Source: Rhytidiadelphus loreus (lineage: Eukaryota > Streptophyta > Bryopsida > Hypnales > Hylocomiaceae). Taken from it: a stretch of 64,000 bases of DNA. The stretch spans positions 81,177,093-81,241,092 of the forward strand of contig OX344763.1 of NCBI GenBank assembly GCA_947034895.1, written 5' to 3'. Below the pieces are notes generated by a model. It did not search any database and was not told the DNA's origin. It saw only the letters and a list, made by a program, of their open reading frames with translations. Shown here piece after piece: positions 13,729-26,752 of the stretch (positions are counted from its first letter, which is position 1; every line of letters begins with the position of its first letter). A program made the translations under genes and the position numbers.

Positions 13729-15488
13729 CAAGTTGCAAATGGCCTAAGCTCTTGCAATTAGGAAAAGAATATATGATTTGTGAAATTGTGTGGAACCCTA
13801 GGCAAGAATAAAAAAAATGGAATAAGCCATGCCCTGTATTTAAAAGCGCATGAATCCCGAACTCATGAAATTTGAACGTGAAAGAGTGAAAACAATTTAA
13901 TGTCCAAGTTGCAAATGGCCTAAGCTCTTGCAATTAGGAAAAGAATATATGATTTGTGAAATTGTGTGGAACTTTCGGCAAGAATAAGAAAAATGGAATA
14001 AGCCATGCCCTGTATTTAAAAGCGCATGAATCCCGAACTCATGAAATTTGAACGTGAAAGAGTGAAAACAATTTAATGTCCAAGTTGCAAATGGCCTAAG
14101 CTCTTGCAATTAGGAAAAGAATATATGATTTGTGAAATTGTGTGGAACCCTAGGCAAGAATACAAAAAATGGAATAAGCCATGCCCTGTATTTAAAAGCG
14201 CATGAATCCCGAACTCATGAAATTTGAACGTGAAAGAGTGAAAACAATTTAATGTCCAAGTTGCAAATGGCCTAAGCTCTTGCAATTAGGAAAAGAATAT
14301 ATGATTTGTGAAATTGTGTGGAACTTTCGGCAAGAATAAGGAAAATGGAATAAGCCATGCCGTGTATTTAAAAGCGCATGAATCCCGAACTCATGAAATT
14401 TGAACGTGAAAGAGTGAAAACAATTTAATGTCCAAGTTGCAAATGGCCGAAGCTCTTGCAATTAGGAAAAGAATATATGATTTGTGAAATTGTGTGGAAC
14501 TTTCGGCAAGAATAAGAAAAATGGAATAAGCCATGCCCTGTATTTAAAAGCGCATGAATCCCGAACTCATGAAATTTGAACGTGAAAGAGTGAAAACAAT
14601 TTAATGTCCAAGTTGCAAATGGCCTAAGCTCTTGCAATTAGGAAAAGAATATATGATTTGTGAAATTGTGTGGAACTTTCGGCAAGAATAAGAAAAATGG
14701 AATAAGCCATGCCCTGTATTTAAAAGCGCATGAATCCCGAACTCATGAAATTTGAACGTGAAAGAGTGAAAACAATTTAATGTCCAAGTTGCAAATGGCC
14801 TAAGCTCTTGCAATTAGGAAAAGAATATATGATTTGTGAAATCGTGTGGAACCCTAGGCAAGAATAAGAAAAATGGAATAAGCCATGCCCTGTATTTAAA
14901 AGCGCATGAATCCCGAACTCATGAAATTTGAACGTGAAAGAGTGAAAACAATTTAATGTCCAAGTTGCAAATGGCCTAAGCTCTTGCAATTAGGAAAAGA
15001 ATATATGATTTGTGAAATTGTGTGGAACCCTAGGCAAGAATAAAAAAAATGGAATAAGCCATGCCCTGTATTTAAAAGCGCATGAATCCCGAACTCATGA
15101 AATTTGAACGTGAAAGAGTGAAAACAATTTAATGTCCAAGTTGCAAATGGCCTAAGCTCTTGCAATTAGGAAAAGAATATATGATTTGTGAAATTGTGTG
15201 GAACTTTCGGCAAGAATAAGAAAAATGGAATAAGCCATGCCCTGTATTTAAAAGCGCATGAATCCCGAACTCATGAAATTTGAACGTGAAAGAGTGAAAA
15301 CAATTTAATGTCCAAGTTGCAAATGGCCTAAGCTCTTGCAATTAGGAAAAGAATAGATGATTTGTGAAATTGTGTGGAACCCTAGGCAAGAATACAAAAA
15401 ATGGAATAAGCCATGCCCTGTATTTAAAAGCGCATGAATCCCGAACTCATGAAATTTGAACGTGAAAGAGTGAAAACAATTTAATGTC

Positions 15489-16544
15489 CAAGTTGCAAAT
15501 GGCCTAAGCTCTTGCAATTAGGAAAAGAATATATGATTTGTGAAATCGTGTGGAACCCTAGGCAAGAATAAAAAAAATGGAATAAGCCATGCCCTGTATT
15601 TAAAAGCGCATGAATCCCGAACTCATGAAATTTGAACGTGAAAGAGTGAAAACAATTTAATGTCCAAGTTGCAAATGGCCGAAGCTCTTGCAATTAGGAA
15701 AAGAATATATGATTTGTGAAATCGTGTGGAACCCTAGGCAAGAATAAGAAAAATGGAATAAGCCATGCCGTGTATTTAAAAGCGCATGAATCCCGAACTC
15801 ATGAAATTTGAACGTGAAAGAGTGAAAACAATTTAATGTCCAAGTTGCAAATGGCCGAAGCTCTTGCAATTAGGAAAAAAATATATGATTTGTGAAATTG
15901 TGTGGAACCCTAGGCAAGAATACAAAAAATGGAATAAGCCATGCCCTGTATTTAAAAGCGCATGAATCCCGAACTCATGAAATTTGAACGTGAAAGAGTG
16001 AAAACAATTTAATGTCCAAGTTGCAAATGGCCTAAGCTCTTGCAATTAGGAAAAGAATATATGATTTGTGAAATTGTGTGGAACCCTAGGCAAGAATAAA
16101 AAAAATGGAATAAGCCATGCCCTGTATTTAAAAGCGCATGAATCCCGAACTCATGAAATTTGAACGTGAAAGAGTGAAAACAATTTAATGTCCAAGTTGC
16201 AAATGGCCTAAGCTCTTGCAATTAGGAAAAGAATATATGATTTGTGAAATGGTGTGGAACTTTCGGCAAGAATAAAAAAAATGGAATAAGCCATGCCCTG
16301 TATTTAAAAGCGCATGAATCCCGAACTCATGAAATTTGAACGTCAAAGAGTGAAAACAATTTAATGTCCAAGTTGCAAATGGCCTAAGCTCTTGCAATTA
16401 GGAAAAGAATATATGATTTGTGAAATTGTGTGGAACCCTAGGCAAGAATACAAAAAATGGAATAAGCCATGCCCTGTATTTAAAAGCGCATGAATCCCGA
16501 ACTCATGAAATTTGAACGTGAAAGAGTGAAAACAATTTAATGTC
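15489..16544. repeat. Six-monomer module inside U1
   Basis: C59 A / G17 C59 G84 G106 / G17 A39 C83 A / A / G59 B C152 / C83 A. Its U2 counterpart at 37314-38369 matches unit for unit on the barcode sites. The U2 copy has a private G-to-A at 37444, within the m130-131 CpG. Confidence 0.75.
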
Positions 16545-17776
16545 CAAGTTGCAAATGGCCTAAGCTCTTGCAATTAGGAAAAGAATATATGATTTGTGAA
16601 ATTGTGTGGAACCCTAGGCAAGAATAAAAAAAATGGAATAAGCCATGCCCTGTATTTAAAAGCGCATGAATCCCGAACTCATGAAATTTGAACGTGAAAG
16701 AGTGAAAACAATTTAATGTCCAAGTTGCAAATGGCCTAAGCTCTTGCAATTAGGAAAAGAATATATGATTTGTGAAATTGTGTGGAACCCTAGGCAAGAA
16801 TAAGAAAAATGGAATAAGCCATGCCCTGTATTTAAAAGCGCATGAATCCCGAACTCATGAAATTTGAACGTGAAAGAGTGAAAACAATTTAATGTCCAAG
16901 TTGCAAATGGCCTAAGCTCTTGCAATTAGGAAAAGAATATATGATTTGTGAAATTGTGTGGAACTTTCGGCAAGAATAAGGAAAATGGAATAAGCCATGC
17001 CGTGTATTTAAAAGCGCATGAATCCCGAACTCATGAAATTTGAACGTGAAAGAGTGAAAACAATTTAATGTCCAAGTTGCAAATGGCCGAAGCTCTTGCA
17101 ATTAGGAAAAGAATATATGATTTGTGAAATTGTGTGGAACTTTCGGCAAGAATAAGAAAAATGGAATAAGCCATGCCCTGTATTTAAAAGCGCATGAATC
17201 CCGAACTCATGAAATTTGAACGTGAAAGAGTGAAAACAATTTAATGTCCAAGTTGCAAATGGCCTAAGCTCTTGCAATTAGGAAAAGAATATATGATTTG
17301 TGAAATTGTGTGGAACTTTCGGCAAGAATAAGAAAAATGGAATAAGCCATGCCCTGTATTTAAAAGCGCATGAATCCCGAACTCATGAAATTTGAACGTG
17401 AAAGAGTGAAAACAATTTAATGTCCAAGTTGCAAATGGCCTAAGCTCTTGCAATTAGGAAAAGAATATATGATTTGTGAAATTGTGTGGAACCCTAGGCA
17501 AGAATACAAAAAATGGAATAAGCCATGCCCTGTATTTAAAAGCGCATGAATCCCGAACTCATGAAATTTGAACGTGAAAGAGTGAAAACAATTTAATGTC
17601 CAAGTTGCAAATGGCCTAAGCTCTTGCAATTAGGAAAAGAATATATGATTTGTGAAATTGTGTGGAACTTTCGGCAAGAATAAGAAAAATGGAATAAGCC
17701 ATGCCCTGTATTTAAAAGCGCATGAATCCCGAACTCATGAAATTTGAACGTGAAAGAGTGAAAACAATTTAATGTC

Positions 17777-19184
17777 CAAGTTGCAAATGGCCTAAGCTCT
17801 TGCAATTAGGAAAAGAATATATGATTTGTGAAATTGTGAGGAACCCTAGGCAAGAATACAAAAAATTGAATAAGCCATGCCCTGTATTTAAAAGCGCATG
17901 AATCCCGAACTCATGAAATTTGAACGTGAAAGAGTGAAAACAATTTAATGTCCAAGTTGCAAATGGCCTAAGCTCTTGCAATTAGGAAAAGAATATATGA
18001 TTTGTGAAATTGTGTGGAACCCTAGGCAAGAATAAAAAAATTGGAATAAGCCATGCCCTGTATTTAAAAGCGCATGAATCCCGAACTCATGAAATTTGAA
18101 CGTGAAAGAGTGAAAACAATTTAATGTCCAAGTTGCAAATGGCCTAAGCTCTTGCAATTAGGAAAAGAATATATGATTTGTGAAATGGTGTGGAACTTTC
18201 GGCAAGAATAAAAAAAATGGAATAAGCCATGCCCTGTATTTAAAAGCGCATGAATCCCGAACTCATGAAATTTGAACGTGAAAGAGTGAAAACAATTTAA
18301 TGTCCAAGTTGCAAATGGCCTAAGCTCTTGCAATTAGGAAAAGAATATATGATTTGTGAAATTGTGTGGAACTTTCGGCAAGAATAAGAAAAATGGAATA
18401 AGCCATGCCCTGTATTTAAAAGCGCATGAATCCCGAACTCATGAAATTTGAACGTGAAAGAGTGAAAACAATTTAATGTCCAAGTTGCAAATGGCCTAAG
18501 CTCTTGCAATTAGGAAAAGAATATATGATTTGTGAAATTGTGTGGAACCCTAGGCAAGAATACAAAAAATGGAATAAGCCATGCCCTGTATTTAAAAGCG
18601 CATGAATCCCGAACTCATGAAATTTGAACGTGAAAGAGTGAAAACAATTTAATGTCCAAGTTGCAAATGGCCTAAGCTCTTGCAATTAGGAAAAGAATAT
18701 ATGATTTGTGAAATTGTGTGGAACCCTAGGCAAGAATAAAAAAATTGGAATAAGCCATGCCCTGTATTTAAAAGCGCATGAATCCCGAACTCATGAAATT
18801 TGAACGTGAAAGAGTGAAAACAATTTAATGTCCAAGTTGCAAATGGCCTAAGCTCTTGCAATTAGGAAAAGAATATATGATTTGTGAAATGGTGTGGAAC
18901 TTTCGGCAAGAATAAAAAAAATGGAATAAGCCATGCCCTGTATTTAAAAGCGCATGAATCCCGAACTCATGAAATTTGAACGTGAAAGAGTGAAAACAAT
19001 TTAATGTCCAAGTTGCAAATGGCCTAAGCTCTTGCAATTAGGAAAAGAATATATGATTTGTGAAATGGTGTGGAACTTTCGGCAAGAATAAGAAAAATGG
19101 AATAAGCCATGCCCTGTATTTAAAAGCGCATGAATCCCGAACTCATGAAATTTGAACGTGAAAGAGTGAAAACAATTTAATGTC
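17777..19184. repeat. Four-monomer higher-order repeat (704 bp), two copies, U1
   Basis: Copies 17777-18480 and 18481-19184 share the order C83 A / A with T89 / G59 B with eight A / B G84. T89 interrupts the A-tract of the second unit and is shared by both copies, which marks the duplication. The first unit of copy 1 has extra private changes (A63 at 17839 and T91 at 17867). The third and fourth units are B-type and differ mainly in G84. Confidence 0.85.
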
Positions 19185-20064
19185 CAAGTTGCAAATGGCC
19201 GAAGCTCTTGCAATTAGGAAAAGAATATATGATTTGTGAAATTGTGTGGAACCCTAGGCAAGAATAAAAAAAATGGAATAAGCCATGCCCTGTATTTAAA
19301 AGCGCATGAATCCCGAACTCATGAAATTTGAACGTGGAAGAGTGAAAACAATTTAATGTCCAAGTTGCAAATGGCCTAAGCTCTTGCAATTAGGAAAAGA
19401 ATATATGATTTGTGAAATTGTGTGGAACTTTCGGCAAGAATAAGAAAAATGGAATAAGCCATGCCCTGTATTTAAAAGCGCACGAATCCCGAACTCATGA
19501 AATTTGAACGTGAAAGAGTGAAAACAATTTAATGTCCAAGTTGCAAATGGCCTAAGCTCTTGCAATTAGGAAAAGAATATATGATTTGTGAAATTGTGTG
19601 GAACTTTCGGCAAGAATAAAAAAAATGGAATAAGCCATGCCCTGTATTTAAAAGCGCATGAATCCCGAACTCATGAAATTTGAACGTGAAAGAGTGAAAA
19701 CAATTTAATGTCCAAGTTGCAAATGGCCGAAGCTCTTGCAATTAGGAAAAGAATATATGATTTGTGAAATGGTGTGGAACTTTCGGCAAGAATAAAAAAA
19801 ATGGAATAAGCCATGCCCTGTATTTAAAAGCGCATGAATCCCGAACTCATGAAATTTGAACGTCAAAGAGTGAAAACAATTTAATGTCCAAGTTGCAAAT
19901 GGCCTAAGCTCTTGCAATTAGGAAAAGAATATATGATTTGTGAAATTGTGTGGAACCCTAGGCAAGAATAAAAAAAATGGAATAAGCCATGCCCTGTATT
20001 TAAAAGCGCATGAATCCCGAACTCATGAAATTTGAACGTGAAAGAGTGAAAACAATTTAATGTC

Positions 20065-20768
20065 CAAGTTGCAAATGGCCTAAGCTCTTGCAATTAGGAA
20101 AAGAATATATGATTTGTGAAATTGTGTGGAACCCTAGGCAAGAATAAAAAAAATGGAATAAGCCATGCCCTGTATTTAAAAGCGCATGAATCCCGAACTC
20201 ATGAAATTTGAACGTGAAAGAGTGAAAACAATTTAATGTCCAAGTTGCAAATGGCCTAAGCTCTTGCAATTAGGAAAAGAATATATGATTTGTGAAATTG
20301 TGTGGAACTTTCGGCAAGAATAAGAAAAATGGAATAAGCCATGCCGTGTATTTAAAAGCGCATGAATCCCGAACTCATGAAATTTGAACGTGAAAGAGTG
20401 AAAACAATTTAATGTCCAAGTTGCAAATGGCCGAAGCTCTTGCAATTAGGAAAAAAATATATGATTTGTGAAATTGTGTGGAACCCTAGGCAAGAATAAA
20501 AAAAATGGAATAAGCCATGCCCTGTATTTAAAAGTGCATGAATCCCGAACTCATGAAATTTGAACGTCAAAGAGTGAAAACAATTTAATGTCCAAGTTGC
20601 AAATGGCCTAAGCTCTTGCAATTAGGAAAAGAATATATGATTTGTGAAATTGTGTGGAACCCTAGGCAAGAATAAAAAAAATGGAATAAGCCATGCCGTG
20701 TATTTAAAAGCGCATGAATCCCGAACTCATGAAATTTGAACGTGAAAGAGTGAAAACAATTTAATGTC
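20065..20768. repeat. Four monomers present in U1 only
   Basis: In U1 the units at 19889 and 20769 are separated by four monomers (A / B G106 / G17 A39 A C152 / A G106). In U2 the counterparts at 41714 and 41890 are adjacent. The block therefore was gained in U1 or lost from U2 by an exchange of exactly four monomers. The exact edge could be shifted by one unit. G106 units at 20241 and 20593 are the last of the U1 left-type domain. Base 20535 is a private C-to-T at the m119-120 CpG. Confidence 0.8.
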
Positions 20769-23760
20769 CAAGTTGCAAATGGCCTAAGCTCTTGCAATTA
20801 GGAAAAGAATATATGATTTGTGAAATTGTGTGGAACCCTAGGCAAGAATAAAAAAAATGGAATAAGCCATGCCCTGTATTTAAAAGCGCATGAATCCCGA
20901 ACTCATGAAATTTGAACGTCAAAGAGTGAAAACAATTTAATGTCCAAGTTGCAAATGGCCTAAGCTCTTGCAATTAGGAAAAGAATATATGATTTGTGAA
21001 ATTGTGTGGAACTTTCGGCAAGAATAAGAAAAATGGAATAAGCCATGCCCTGTATTTACAAGCGCATGAATCCTGAACTCATGAAATTTGAACGTGAAAG
21101 AGTGAAAACAATTTAATGTCCAAGTTGCAAATGGCCTAAGCTCTTGCAATTAGGAAAAGAATATATGATTTGTGAAATTGTGTGGAACCCTAGGCAAGAA
21201 TAAAAAAAATGGAATAAGCCATGCCCTGTATTTAAAAGCGCATGAATCCCGAACTCATGAAATTTGAACGTGAAAGAGTGAAAACAATTTAATGTCCAAG
21301 TTGCAAATGGCCTAAGCTCTTGCAATTAGGAAAAGAATATATGATTTGTGAAATCGTGTGGAACTTTCGGCAAGAATAAGAAAAATGGAATAAGCCATGC
21401 CCTGTATTTAAAAGCGCATGAATCCCGAACTCATGAAATTTGAACGTGAAAGAGTGAAAACAATTTAATGTCCAAGTTGCAAATGGCCTAAGCTCTTGCA
21501 ATTAGGAAAAGAATATATGATTTGTGAAATTGTGTGGAACCCTAGGCAAGAATAAAAAAAATGGAATAAGCCATGCCCTGTATTTAAAAGCGCATGAATC
21601 CCGAACTCATGAAATTTGAACGTGAAAGAGTGAAAACAATTTAATGTCCAAGTTGCAAATGGCCTAAGCTCTTGCAATTAGGAAAAGAATATATGATTTG
21701 TGAAATTGTGTGGAACCCTAGGCAAGAATAAAAAAAATGGAATAAGCCATGCCCTGTATTTAAAAGCGCATGAATCCCGAACTCATGAAATTTGAACGTG
21801 AAAGAGTGAAAACAATTTAATGTCCAAGTTGCAAATGGCCGAAGCTCTTGCAATTAGGAAAAGAATATATGATTTGTGAAATTGTGTGGAACTTTCGGCA
21901 AGAATAAGAAAAATGGAATAAGCCATGCCCTGTATTGAAAAGCGCATGAATCCCGAACTCATGAAATTTGAACGTGAAAGAGTGAAAACAATTTAATGTC
22001 CAAGTTGCAAATGGCCGAAGCTCTTGCAATTAGGAAAAGAATATATGATTTGTGAAATTGTGTGGAACCCTAGGCAAGAATAAAAAAAATGGAATAAGCC
22101 ATGCCCTGTATTTAAAAGCGCATGAATCCCGAACTCATGAAATTTGAACGTGAAAGAGTGAAAACAATTTAATGTCCACGTTGCAAATGGCCTAAGCTCT
22201 TGCAATTAGGAAAAGAATATATGATTTGTGAAATTGTGTGGAACTTTCGGCAAGAATAAGAAAAATGGAATAAGCCATGCCCTGTATTTAAAAGCGCATG
22301 AATCCCGAACTCATGAAATTTGAACGTGAAAGAGTGAAAACAATTTAATGTCCAAGTTGCAAATGGCCGAAGCTCTTGCAATTAGGAAAAGAATATATAA
22401 TTTGTGAAATTGTGTGGAACTTTCGGCAAGAATAAGAAAAATGGAATAAGCCATGCCCTGTATTTAAAAGCGCATGAATCCCGAACTCATGAAATTTGAA
22501 CGTGAAAGAGTGAAAACAATTTAATGTCCAAGTTGCAAATGGCCGAAGCTCTTGCAATTAGGAAACGAATATATGATTTGTGAAATTGTGTGGAACTTTC
22601 GGCAAGAATAAAAAAAATGGAATAAGCCATGCCCTGTATTTAGAAGCGCATGAATCCCGAACTCATGAAATTTGAACGTGAAAGAGTGAAAGCAATTTAA
22701 TGTCCAAGTTGCAAATGGCCGAAGCTCTTGCAATTAGGAAAAGAATATATGATTTGTGAAATGGTGTGGAACTTTCGGCAAGAATAAAAAAAATGGAATA
22801 AGCCATGCCCTGTATTTAAAATCGCATGAATCCCGAACTCATGAAATTTGAACGTGAAAGAGTGAAAACAATTTAATGTCCAAGTTGCAAATGGCCTAAG
22901 CTCTTGCAATTAGGAAAAGAATATATGATTTGTGAAATTGTGTGGAACCCTAGGCAAGAATAAAAAAAATGGAATAAGCCATGCCCTGTATTTAAAAGCG
23001 CATGAATCCCGAACTCATGAAATTTGAACGTGAAAGAGTGAAAACAATTTAATGTCCAAGTTGCAAATGGCCTAAGCTCTTGCAATTAGGAAAAGAATAT
23101 ATGATTTGTGAAATTGTGTGGAACCCTAGGCAAGAATAAAAAAAATGGAATAAGCCATGCCCTGTATTTAAAAGCGCATGAATCCCGAACTCATGAAATT
23201 TGAACGTGAAAGAGTGAAAACAATTTAATGTCCAAGTTGCAAATGGCCTAAGCTCTTGCAATTAGGAAAAGAATATATGATTTGTGAAATGGTGTGGAAC
23301 CCTAGGCAAGAATAAAAAAAATGGAATAAGCCATGCCCTGTATTTAAAAGCGCATGAATCCCGAACTCATGAAATTTGAACGTGAAAGAGTGAAAACAAT
23401 TTAATGTCCAAGTTGCAAATGGCCTAAGCTCTTGCAATTAGGAAAAGAATATATGATTTGTGAAATGGTGTGGAACCCTAGGCAAGAATAAAAAAAATGG
23501 AATAAGCCATGCCCTGTATTTAAAAGCGCATGAATCCCGAACTCATGAAATTTGAACGTGAAAGAGTGAAAACAATTTAATGTCCAAGTTGCAAATGGCC
23601 TAAGCTCTTGCAATTAGGAAAAGAATATATGATTTGTGAAATTGTGTGGAACCCTAGGCAAGAATAAAAGAAATAGAATAAGCCATGCCCTGTATTTAAA
23701 AGCGCATGAATCCCGAACTCATGAAATTTGAACGTGAAAGAGTGAAAACAATTTAATGTC

Positions 23761-23791
23761 CAAATTGCAAATGGCCGAAGCTCTTGCAATT
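23761..23791. other. Eight-base-pair dyad in A4 monomers (first example)
   Basis: In units with A4, m3-10 (AATTGCAA... read from AA) is perfectly complementary to m24-31 across a 13-base loop. In G4 units the second pair is a G/T mismatch and the stem is interrupted. A4 units first appear at 23761 and are then frequent only in the right-type domains and after 57 kb. Small dyads have been proposed to form non-B DNA at centromeres. Any role here is inference. Confidence 0.6.
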
Positions 23792-24288
23792 AGGAAAAAA
23801 ATATATGATTTGTGAAATTGTGTGGAACCCTAGGCAAGAATAAGAAAAATGGAATAAGCCATGCCCTGTATTTAAAAGCGCATGAATCCCGAACTCATGA
23901 AATTTGAACGTGAAAGAGTGAAAACAATTTAATGTCCAAATTGCAAATGGCCGAAGCTCTTGCAATTAGGAAAAAAATATATGATTTGTGAAATTGTGTG
24001 GAACTTTCGGCAAGAATAAGAAAAATGGAATAAGCCATGCCCTGTATTTAAAAGCGCATGAATCCCGAACTCATGAAATTTGAACGTGAAAGAGTGAAAA
24101 CAATTTAATGTCCAAATTGCAAATGGCCGAAGCTCTTGCAATTAGGAAAAAAATATATGATTTGTGAAATTGTGTGGAACTTTCGGCAAGAATAAGAAAA
24201 ATGGAATAAGCCATGCCCTGTATTTAGAAGCGCATGAATCCCGAACTCATGAAATTTGAACGTGAAAGAGTGAAAACAATTTAATGTC

Positions 24289-26752
24289 CAAGTTGCAAAT
24301 GGCCTAAGCTCTTGCAATTAGGAAAAGAATATATGATTTGTGAAATGGTGTGGAACCCTAGGCAAGAATAAAAAAAATGGAATAAGCCATGCCCTGTATT
24401 TAAAATCGCATGAATCCCGAACTCATGAAATTTGAACGTGAAAGAGTGAAAACAATTTAATGTCCAAGTTGCAAATGGCCTAAGCTCTTGCAATTAGGAA
24501 AAGAATATATGATTTGTGAAATTGTGTGGAACCCTAGGCAAGAATAAGAAAAATGGAATAAGCCATGCCCTGTATTTAAAAGCGCATGAATCCCGAACTC
24601 ATGAAATTTGAACGTGAAAGAGTGGAAACAATTTAATGTCCAAGTTGCAAATGGCCTAAGCTCTTGCAATTAGGAAAAGAATATATGATTTGTGAAATTG
24701 TGTGGAACCCTAGGCAAGAATAAAAAAAATGGAATAAGCCATGCCCTGTATTTAAAAGCGCATGAATCCCGAACTCATGAAATTTGAACGTGAAAGAGTG
24801 AAAACAATTTAATGTCCAAGTTGCAAATGGCCTAAGCTCTTGCAATTAGGAAAAGAATATATGATTTGTGAAATTGTGTGGAACCCTAGGCAAGAATAAA
24901 AAAAATGGAATAAGCCATGCCCTGTATTTAAAAGCGCATGAATCCCGAACTCATGAAATTTGAACGTGAAAGAGTGAAAACAATTTAATGTCCAAGTTGC
25001 AAATGGCCTAAGCTCTTGCAATTAGGAAAAGAATATATGATTTGTGAAATGGTGTGGAACCCTAGGCAAGAATAAAAAAAATGGAATAAGCCATGCCCTG
25101 TATTTAAAAGCGCATGAATCCCGAACTCATGAAATTTGAACGTGAAAGAGTGAAAACAATTTAATGTCCAAGTTGCAAATGGCCTAAGCTCTTGCAATTA
25201 GGAAAAGAATATATGATTTGTGAAATTGTGTGGAACCCTAGGCAAGAATAAAAGAAATAGAATAAGCCATGCCCTGTATTTAAAAGCGCATGAATCCCGA
25301 ACTCATGAAATTTGAACGTGAAAGAGTGAAAACAATTTAATGTCCAAATTGCAAATGGCCGAAGCTCTTGCAATTAGGAAAAAAATATATGATTTGTGAA
25401 ATTGTGTGGAACTTTCGGCAAGAATAAGAAAAATGGAATAAGCCATGCCCTGTATTTAGAAGCGCATGAATCCCGAACTCATGAAATTTGAACGTGAAAG
25501 AGTGAAAACAATTTAATGTCCAAGTTGCAAATGGCCTAAGCTCTTGCAATTAGGAAAAGAATATATGATTTGTGAAATGGTGTGGAACCCTAGGCAAGAA
25601 TAAAAAAAATGGAATAAGCCATGCCCTGTATTTAAAATCGCATGAATCCCGAACTCATGAAATTTGAACGTGAAAGAGTGAAAACAATTTAATGTCCAAG
25701 TTGCAAATGGCCTAAGCTCTTGCAATTAGGAAAAGAATATATGATTTGTGAAATTGTGTGGAACCCTAGGCAAGAATAAAAAAAATGGAATAAGCCATGC
25801 CCTGTATTTAAAAGCGCATGAATCCCGAACTCATGAAATTTGAACGTGAAAGAGTGAAAACAATTTAATGTCCAAGTTGCAAATGGCCTAAGCTCTTGCA
25901 ATTAGGAAAAGAATATATGATTTGTGAAATTGTGTGGAACCCTAGGCAAGAATAAAAAAAATGGAATAAGCCATGCCCTGTATTTAAAAGCGCATGAATC
26001 CCGAACTCATGAAATTTGAACGTGAAAGAGTGAAAACAATTTAATGTCCAAGTTGCAAATGGCCTAAGCTCTTGCAATTAGGAAAAGAATATATGATTTG
26101 TGAAATTGTGTGGAACCCTAGGCAAGAATAAAAAAAATGGAATAAGCCATGCCCTGTATTTAAAAGCGCATGAATCCCGAACTCATGAAATTTGAACGTG
26201 AAAGAGTGAAAACAATTTAATGTCCAAGTTGCAAATGGCCTAAGCTCTTGCAATTAGGAAAAGAATATATGATTTGTGAAATGGTGTGGAACCCTAGGCA
26301 AGAATAAAAAAAATGGAATAAGCCATGCCCTGTATTTAAAAGCGCATGAATCCCGAACTCATGAAATTTGAACGTGAAAGAGTGAAAACAATTTAATGTC
26401 CAAGTTGCAAATGGCCTAAGCTCTTGCAATTAGGAAAAGAATATATGATTTGTGAAATTGTGTGGAACCCTAGGCAAGAATAAAAGAAATAGAATAAGCC
26501 ATGCCCTGTATTTAAAAGCGCATGAATCCCGAACTCATGAAATTTGAACGTGAAAGAGTGAAAACAATTTAATGTCCAAATTGCAAATGGCCGAAGCTCT
26601 TGCAATTAGGAAAAAAATATATGATTTGTGAAATTGTGTGGAACTTTCGGCAAGAATAAGAAAAATGGAATAAGCCATGCCCTGTATTTAAAAGCGCATG
26701 AATCCCGAACTCATGAAATTTGAACGTGAAAGAGTGAAAACAATTTAATGTC
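24289..26752. repeat. Seven-monomer higher-order repeat (1232 bp), two copies, U1
   Basis: Copies 24289-25520 and 25521-26752 share the order T118 A / A / A / A / A / Y-type / A4 G17 A39 B. T118 begins each copy and the Y-type unit is sixth. Differences are small: G84 at unit 2 of copy 1 and G115 in the last unit of copy 1. The U2 counterpart lies at 46642-49105 with an extra T118 at 47346. Confidence 0.85.
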
